Of a DNA stretch of 64,000 nucleotides, positions 58,901 through 64,000 are shown one piece after another (positions within the stretch are counted from its first letter, which is position 1; every line of letters begins with the position of its first letter). The notes below the pieces were generated by a model that ran no database searches, had not been told where the DNA came from, and was given only the letters and a program-made list of their open reading frames with translations. Source of the DNA: Actinomycetota bacterium (GTDB taxonomy: Bacteria; Actinomycetota; Actinomycetes; Nanopelagicales; Nanopelagicaceae); assembly GCA_016870895.1 (NCBI GenBank), contig VGAA01000003.1:1-64000 (forward strand), written 5' to 3'. The translations under genes were made by a program, and so were the position numbers.

Positions 58901-59033
58901 GACCCAATACCAGTAATGGTGATCCTCTATGATTTATTACCTGCTGTTGTTCATTACTTAATTGGGTAGCAGATAAAAAATTAGCAGAGTTTGATGGGCG
59001 AACTAGTTTTAGCTTTAATTCCCCTGTGGCCAC
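55953..59033 (-). CDS. adnA: AdnA-like helicase-nuclease with C-terminal Fe-S cysteines
   Basis: LVLGPAGSGKTSTLVAAIANR, YVDEFEESD, TVHSAKGLQWRYVALAG, nuclease YYIVDLKTGA, SFTECELKWLLE...CRSCAVKSSCP. Confidence 0.9.
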   Translation of the reverse strand: MATGELKLKLVRPSNSANFLSATQLSNEQQQVINHRGSPLLVLGPAGSGKTSTLVAAIANRIATGDDPNKILAITYGRENASRLRDQIASANSHLHTVNEPIARTFHSIAFLILNDPIAASENNPSNKYVLLSGAEQDAIISQLLAVDLQSLSQKPDSNLWPAELIPALSTRGFAKELRDFIGRATERGTSPSELNKYATKYGQKYWPYIGNFWSRYQKTLALRDGTTSNSLTRIDPSEIIIYAIERLECNPKLLQRYQNLFKVIYVDEFEESDRAQRKLLKLLSNQELVIFADPKSAVGRFRGADPDNLLVDLEHFGIRNQIQLSKKFRNATDPKVAALSSVSDEANFIAHQFRAAHLRDGVPWSEMAVILRSPGAQVAALSRAFAQNQIPLQIDAAALSLADNPAIKPILTIAQIAIGQIKLSPSNWDQIQSLLYSEFAGADAILMRQMRVALSKEQSTDERKSSTELILEALTAKSVDLPWEQLTPLKRINDLIEAAKKSLAKSKDISDLLWSIWSNAKNYNGESIANLWQRQALAGGSKGGIADQNLDAVITLFEVARRFSERLPGAKVGLFIDQLLGEKILADSITASAQRSEVVKVLTVHSAKGLQWRYVALAGMQDGSWPNLKQRGSLLGTERLVEIFRHGISNPEQLDAIAASGLAEDEMRLLNVATSRSTEKLFITAVVQEDNQPSRYFEKYAPDDYQLTVNERSITQPAIVATLRRMAMQAQDVGEIAFATSALKTLADAGVRSADPKNWVGIKELSTSAPVIGEDEQQRISPSSLESFTECELKWLLEQSGGKDADSTAQVLGTAIHVIAAQLKQQPELSLAQLEAKLKGAWTLIDMNKGWIKDYEYRRAAQMLKKFYGWNLENKNQLVSVEERFEFKLGNSVISGSIDRIELTNENKYYIVDLKTGATAISYEDARNNKQLQSYQLAVVNNAFKTKLEHQEVSGAELIFIGDAKAKEAKSRPQEKVDEKAVTSELLEISEQMSGNTFIAKINDRCRSCAVKSSCPIQPQGRGVI

Positions 59034-59098
59034 GGCTTAATTTAACGCCACCGATCTGACATTAATGGGAGATTAATGAAATGGTAGAGATTTTAGGC

Positions 59099-60997
59099 TT
59101 AGGAGTTTTCGTTTGCTCGCTTGGCTTTTGAGGTAATGCGAGCGCGGGTTGAACCATCCAAAATCACCTTACGAATTCGCACTACCGCAGGGGTCACCTC
59201 AACACACTCATCCTCGCGGCAAAACTCAAGAGCACCCTCCATATTTAATTTCTTAGCTGGTATCAAGCGTTCCGATTCATCACTACCGGAGGCTCGCATA
59301 TTGGTTAATTTCTTTTCTCGAACGCAGTTAACATCCATATCCTCGCTGCGAGAGTTCTCCCCAATAACCATGCCCTCATAAACCTCATCCCCTGGTTCAA
59401 CAAATATTGAGCCACGATCTTGTGTGCCATAGAGTGCGTAACTTGTGACAACGCCCAGGCGATCTGAAACTAAGGAGCCAGTTGATCTAGTTCTAAGCTC
59501 ACCATGCCAAGCTTCATAACCATCAAATACATGGTGTAAAAGTCCAGTACCGCGAGTTTCAGTTAAAAACTCAGTTCTAAAACCAATTAAGCCTCGGGAT
59601 GGAACTCGGTAATCTAATCGGATCCAGCTAGTGCCATGGTTAACCATCTGCTCCATGCGCCCTTTACGAAGTGCCATAAGTTGAGTGATCACACCTAGAT
59701 ACTCCTCTGGGGCATCAATTGAAAGCCGCTCCATCGGCTCATGTAATTTGCCATCAACCATTTTAGTTACCACCTGCGGCTTACCAACAGTTAACTCAAA
59801 TCCCTCTCGCTTCATAATTTCAACTAGGACGGCAAGTTGTAACTCACCTCGACCCTGCACCTCCCAGGTATCTGGTCGATCAGTATTTAATACTCGAAGT
59901 GAAACATTTCCTACTAGCTCAGTATCTAATCTATTTTTGACTTGGCGAGCAGTTAATTTTGAACCACTCTTGCCCGCTAAAGGTGAGGTATTGATTCCAA
60001 TAGTCATCGAAATACTTGGCTCATCTACGGTAATTAATGGCAATGGGTGTGGATTTTCTAAATCAGCTAATGTCTCACCTAAGGTAATAGTTTCAAAGCC
60101 AGCTACAGCAATTATGTCGCCCGGGTGTGCCTCAAGTGCTGGTACTCGCTCAAGTGCTTCGGTCATTAATAACTCAGAGACTTTTACCTTTGACATTGAG
60201 CCATCAGTTTTAATCCAGGTTACTGTTTGACCTTTTTTAATCACACCCTCTCTTACTCGACACAGCGCTAACCTGCCTAAGAAAGGAGATGAATCTAAGT
60301 TTGTAACATGGGCTTGTAATGGTGCACCCTCATGATATTGCGGTGCGGGAATGGATGAGAAAATAGTTTCAAATAAAACATCTAAGTTCTCCTCTTTTGG
60401 CATGCCACCATCTGCTGGCCGCTCTAGCGATGCTCTACCTGCTTTAGCTGAGGCGTAAACAATTGGAAACTCAATTTGATCCTCATTGGCATCTAAATCT
60501 AAAAATAAGGCATACGCCTCATCTACTACCTCTGCGATTCGAGAGTCTGGTCGATCTACTTTATTAATTAACAAAATTACGGGGAGATTTTTTTGCAAAG
60601 CTTTTCTAAGTACGAATCTAGTTTGGGGCAGTGGTCCCTCGGAGGCATCAACTAATAAAATAACGCCATCTACCATCTCTAAGCCGCGCTCTACCTCGCC
60701 ACCAAAATCTGCGTGCCCTGGGGTATCAATAATATTTACAATTTTGTCGCCACGTTTTACCGCTGTATTTTTTGCCAGGATGGTAATTCCTTTTTCTCGC
60801 TCTAAATCCATCGAATCCATCATTCGATCTTGACCCTCATCTTGTTTTTTATGAGCGGCAAATGCACCAGATTGCCATAACATGGCATCAACTAAGGTGG
60901 TTTTACCGTGATCTACGTGAGCAATAATTGCCACATTTCTCAAGTTATCTCGAGTCTTTACTGGCAGATCTTTTAAGTGTGCTTGTTTTTTAGACAT
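59099..60997 (-). CDS. typA: Translational GTPase TypA/BipA
   Basis: NVAIIAHVDHGKTTLVDAMLWQSG, DTPGHADFGGEVERGL, NKVDRPDSR. Confidence 0.96.
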   Translation of the reverse strand: MSKKQAHLKDLPVKTRDNLRNVAIIAHVDHGKTTLVDAMLWQSGAFAAHKKQDEGQDRMMDSMDLEREKGITILAKNTAVKRGDKIVNIIDTPGHADFGGEVERGLEMVDGVILLVDASEGPLPQTRFVLRKALQKNLPVILLINKVDRPDSRIAEVVDEAYALFLDLDANEDQIEFPIVYASAKAGRASLERPADGGMPKEENLDVLFETIFSSIPAPQYHEGAPLQAHVTNLDSSPFLGRLALCRVREGVIKKGQTVTWIKTDGSMSKVKVSELLMTEALERVPALEAHPGDIIAVAGFETITLGETLADLENPHPLPLITVDEPSISMTIGINTSPLAGKSGSKLTARQVKNRLDTELVGNVSLRVLNTDRPDTWEVQGRGELQLAVLVEIMKREGFELTVGKPQVVTKMVDGKLHEPMERLSIDAPEEYLGVITQLMALRKGRMEQMVNHGTSWIRLDYRVPSRGLIGFRTEFLTETRGTGLLHHVFDGYEAWHGELRTRSTGSLVSDRLGVVTSYALYGTQDRGSIFVEPGDEVYEGMVIGENSRSEDMDVNCVREKKLTNMRASGSDESERLIPAKKLNMEGALEFCREDECVEVTPAVVRIRKVILDGSTRARITSKAKRANENS

Positions 60998-62063
60998 TAA
61001 ATCTAAACTCCACTACATCGCCATCATTCATCACGTAATCCTTACCTTCCATTCGCACCTTGCCATTGGCGCGGGCTTGCACCATTGAGCCAGCAGTTAC
61101 TAAGTCATCAAAGGAGATAACTTCGGCTTTGATAAAACCTTTTTGAAAATCTGTGTGAATTACTCCAGCTGCAACTGGGGCGGTATCACCTTTATGAATC
61201 GTCCACGCTCTGGCCTCTTTTGGGCCTGCGGTCAGATATGTCTGCAATCCTAATGTATTAAATCCCACTCGAGCCAATGTAGTAAGGCCCGGCTCACTTA
61301 ACCCAATAGATTTAAGTAATTCCAGCGCGTCTGCCTCATCTAAATCAGCTAACTCAGCCTCAGTCTTTGCATCTAGAAATATTGCCTCAGCTGGGGAAAC
61401 TAATTTTGCTAACTCTTGGCGCAAATTATTATCAGCTAACTCGGCTGCATCAACATTAAATACATATAAAAATGGTTTAGCAGTTAATAGTTGTAATTCA
61501 CCAATTGCTGATAAATCAACCGATGATCCTTTAAGAAGTTGACCTTGGTTTAATACTTGAGAAGCAACTTTGGCCGCTGCCAAAACTGGTGCTTTCTCCT
61601 TAACCGTTCTAACCTCTTTTTCTAATCTAGGAATAGCTTTTTCTAGAGTTTGTAGATCGGCTAAACAAAGTTCGGTATTAATTGTTTCCATATCTTTTTT
61701 TGGATCAACATTGCCATCTACATGCACCACATCATTATCTTTAAACACTCGAATTACCTGACAGATGGCATCACTTTCTCTGATATTTGCTAAGAACTTA
61801 TTGCCCAGGCCAGCGCCCTCAGAGGCACCTTTGACAATTCCAGCAATATCTACAAAGGAGACGGAAGCGGGCAGGATTTTTTCAGATTGAAATATTTTAG
61901 CTAGGACGGCAAGCCGCTCATCTGGCACACCCACCACACCAACATTGGGTTCGATAGTGGCAAAGGGGTAGTTAGCAGCTAGGACATTGTTCTTAGTTAG
62001 GGCGTTAAACAGGGTGGACTTACCCACATTTGGCAGACCGACGATTCCAATTGAAAGGCTCAC
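60990..62063 (-). CDS. ychF: Redox-regulated ATPase YchF (Obg family)
   Basis: [58 protein letters not shown]. Confidence 0.96.
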   Translation of the reverse strand: MSLSIGIVGLPNVGKSTLFNALTKNNVLAANYPFATIEPNVGVVGVPDERLAVLAKIFQSEKILPASVSFVDIAGIVKGASEGAGLGNKFLANIRESDAICQVIRVFKDNDVVHVDGNVDPKKDMETINTELCLADLQTLEKAIPRLEKEVRTVKEKAPVLAAAKVASQVLNQGQLLKGSSVDLSAIGELQLLTAKPFLYVFNVDAAELADNNLRQELAKLVSPAEAIFLDAKTEAELADLDEADALELLKSIGLSEPGLTTLARVGFNTLGLQTYLTAGPKEARAWTIHKGDTAPVAAGVIHTDFQKGFIKAEVISFDDLVTAGSMVQARANGKVRMEGKDYVMNDGDVVEFRFNV

Positions 62064-62114
62064 GAGGGGTAAAGCCTACGCAAGTTTGTCAGCACTTGAT
62101 GCCACTATAACCCC

Positions 62115-63275
62115 ATGCCCGCATCGATAACCTCCCTAATTATTGGCCTTGCCATTGGCATACCGGCAGGTTTTGCCATTGGTTACCTATTAAAAGCTTT
62201 GCGCCATAAATCAAGTGGCAGCGATGGGGCATTACTTGATGATTATAAAAAACAGCTTGAGGCGGAGCGAAGCAAAACTGAAAACTCAATTAAGTTAACC
62301 GCTGAGTTAACGGCCATGAAATCAACCGTTGAAAAATTATCACTGCAATCTAATGAGGCTAATCGAGTAAGAAGTGAGGCTGAGGCCAAACTTGAAACCA
62401 CAATTAATGAGATGCGCCGGGCTAGTGAATCTATTTTTGATGAGACTAAAAAAATAGCTGGTGCACTTTCAAATAGTCAGGCACGTGGAAAATTTGGTGA
62501 GGCCCAACTTGAGTTACTTTTACAATCAGCAGGGCTTAGAGAGGGACAGGAGTACTCAAGACAAAAATCAACCACCGATGCAGATTCATCTGGTATTCCA
62601 GATATCACAGTAAAGATGCCTGGGGGTTCGGCCATATTTATCGACTCTAAATTTCCATTTGATCGCTTTTTAGATGCCTTCGGTACCGATGTGCAAAGTG
62701 AACGGGATGATTTTTTAGCTCAACATACAAAAGATTTACTTAAGCATGTTGAAGCGCTGGCAAAACGTGGTTATCACAAATCAGCTGGCTCTCCTGATTT
62801 TGTGGTCTTATTTGTGCCATTTGAAACCTTGCTAGCTGAAGCCTTAAGAATTGATCCCACCTTTTTGGAAAAAGCATTTAAATTAAATGTCACCATCGCT
62901 ACCCCAACCTCAATGATGGCGCTACTTAGAACTATTGGTTATATTTTTACTAGAAATAAATTGGCAGATAATGCCGATGAGATTCAAAAGGTGGCAAATA
63001 CCTTTTTAAAAAATATCACCTTACTTCATGGCAAGATTGTGGCGGTTGGTAAGGCAATCTCATCAACTACAAAAGCTTATGAAGATTTAATTCCAACTGC
63101 TGAAAAAACTGTATTAAGCCCAGCTAGAAGAATACATAATTTAGGAGTAGCTGGTGATAAAGATAAGTTAGCAATTGAGTACCCAGAATCCCCAGGAGCA
63201 GTGAGAGAGCTAAGATCAATTTCAGCAGAGGATGATTTCATTGAGGTCGAAGAGATTGAGGCAGATGACAAGTGA
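62115..63275 (+). CDS. rmuC: DNA recombination protein RmuC
   Basis: GALSNSQARGKFGEAQLELLLQSAGL, FIDSKFPFDRFL, ATPTSMMALLRTIGY. Confidence 0.94.
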   Translation: MPASITSLIIGLAIGIPAGFAIGYLLKALRHKSSGSDGALLDDYKKQLEAERSKTENSIKLTAELTAMKSTVEKLSLQSNEANRVRSEAEAKLETTINEMRRASESIFDETKKIAGALSNSQARGKFGEAQLELLLQSAGLREGQEYSRQKSTTDADSSGIPDITVKMPGGSAIFIDSKFPFDRFLDAFGTDVQSERDDFLAQHTKDLLKHVEALAKRGYHKSAGSPDFVVLFVPFETLLAEALRIDPTFLEKAFKLNVTIATPTSMMALLRTIGYIFTRNKLADNADEIQKVANTFLKNITLLHGKIVAVGKAISSTTKAYEDLIPTAEKTVLSPARRIHNLGVAGDKDKLAIEYPESPGAVRELRSISAEDDFIEVEEIEADDK

Positions 63276-63685
63276 GTAATCTGCCAATTAATTCACCAAT
63301 TAAAGGTCCTGGGCTAACTAAGCCTGGGGTAATTGTTTTGCAATTTTTAGTTATCTTTTTGTTCCAAGCAGTTGAATTACTCTTTAGATCCTCCCTAGGC
63401 ATAATCACAGCGATCGCTATCTGGATCGCTTTTTTTGGTGCAATTTACCTAGGCCGAGTTGGCACCTTATATGTGGCCGCAGTTTCACCACCGATCTCAC
63501 TTTTAATCTCGTCATTGATTTTAATGCCAACAATTGGCGGCGGATCCTTTATGCCAACTAAATTGTTACTAGATTTAGTATCAGGTTTAGCGGCAATTAA
63601 TTTTTACCTACTAAGTGGAGCGGCAATAACCTGGTTTTTATGGTTTAAAAAAGAGCGAGGTAGGACAGATTCAGCTACTTACTAG
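63272..63685 (+). CDS. Small membrane protein (DUF6542-like)
   Basis: 137 aa hydrophobic protein located between ychF/rmuC and ispH. Confidence 0.55.
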   Translation: MSNLPINSPIKGPGLTKPGVIVLQFLVIFLFQAVELLFRSSLGIITAIAIWIAFFGAIYLGRVGTLYVAAVSPPISLLISSLILMPTIGGGSFMPTKLLLDLVSGLAAINFYLLSGAAITWFLWFKKERGRTDSATY

Positions 63686-64000
63686 CGGCTTTAATATCTT
63701 TTCTAAGCTCTGGTGGGATTGCAAAAAGTAGATGCTCCTCAGTTGCAGTTATAGTCTCTACCTCACCAAAACCACGCTCAGCTAACCAGTTAAGTAAATC
63801 CTTTACCAAAATCTCTGGTACCGATGCCCCACTGGTGACACCAACTGTATTAACACCAGCTAACCATTCATCCTTGGCCTCTGCGGCGTAATCAATTAAG
63901 TAAGCAGCCTTGGCGCCATACTCCAGGGAAACTTCAACTAATCGAACTGAGTTTGATGAGTTGGTTGAGCCAACTACTAAAACTAGATCAGCTTTTGGTG
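63675..64000 (-). CDS. ispH: 4-hydroxy-3-methylbut-2-enyl diphosphate reductase (IspH), truncated by window edge
   Basis: Hand translation [72 protein letters not shown]...; stop TAG at 63675-63677. Confidence 0.93.
   Translation of the reverse strand, partial: PKADLVLVVGSTNSSNSVRLVEVSLEYGAKAAYLIDYAAEAKDEWLAGVNTVGVTSGASVPEILVKDLLNWLAERGFGEVETITATEEHLLFAIPPELRKDIKAASK

Noticed and set aside
52696-59033. Tandem helicase-nucleases considered as a novel defence island
   Set aside because: Gene order, domain layout and Fe-S cysteines fit the housekeeping AdnAB recombination complex.

Overview
This 64 kb window is almost entirely core chromosome from an AT-rich, streamlined actinobacterium. Actinorhodopsin, WhiB, mycobacterial-type gene order and very short intergenic gaps suggest the freshwater acI / Nanopelagicales group, but that placement is inference. 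I found no CRISPR array, prophage, transposon or obvious defence island.

Main blocks: (i) prmC-prfA-rpmE-rho-thrB-thrC-hom-lysA-argS on the minus strand; (ii) tRNA-Leu, a coiled-coil protein, an acyltransferase and a histone-H1-like membrane protein; (iii) rdgB-rph-murI, actinorhodopsin, DUF2017-clpS, GH18 and DUF3039; (iv) argF, pntAA/AB/B, the ribD-E-BA-H operon with an FMN riboswitch, and argG; (v) an E1/E2-fused 2-oxoglutarate dehydrogenase (kgd) and Ni-SOD with its maturation peptidase; (vi) thioesterase/rsrA/sigR, aroA-rsgA, a Cu-ATPase and initiator tRNA; (vii) a block with the same order as M. tuberculosis Rv3193c-Rv3202c (UPF0182, PDZ/S16, DUF2342, metallopeptidase, WhiB7-like, UvrD2, NudC, AdnB, AdnA); (viii) typA-ychF-rmuC-ispH.

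The strongest hidden signals are regulatory. A WhiB7-like gene has an unannotated 58-aa upstream ORF, an intrinsic terminator and a start-codon hairpin. sigR has an exact GGAAT-N18-GTT autoregulatory promoter almost at its first ATG. RNase PH appears to start at ATT. An unexplained structured intergenic RNA candidate lies at about 47.15-47.29 kb. All product names come from reading motifs and gene order by eye; no searches were run.
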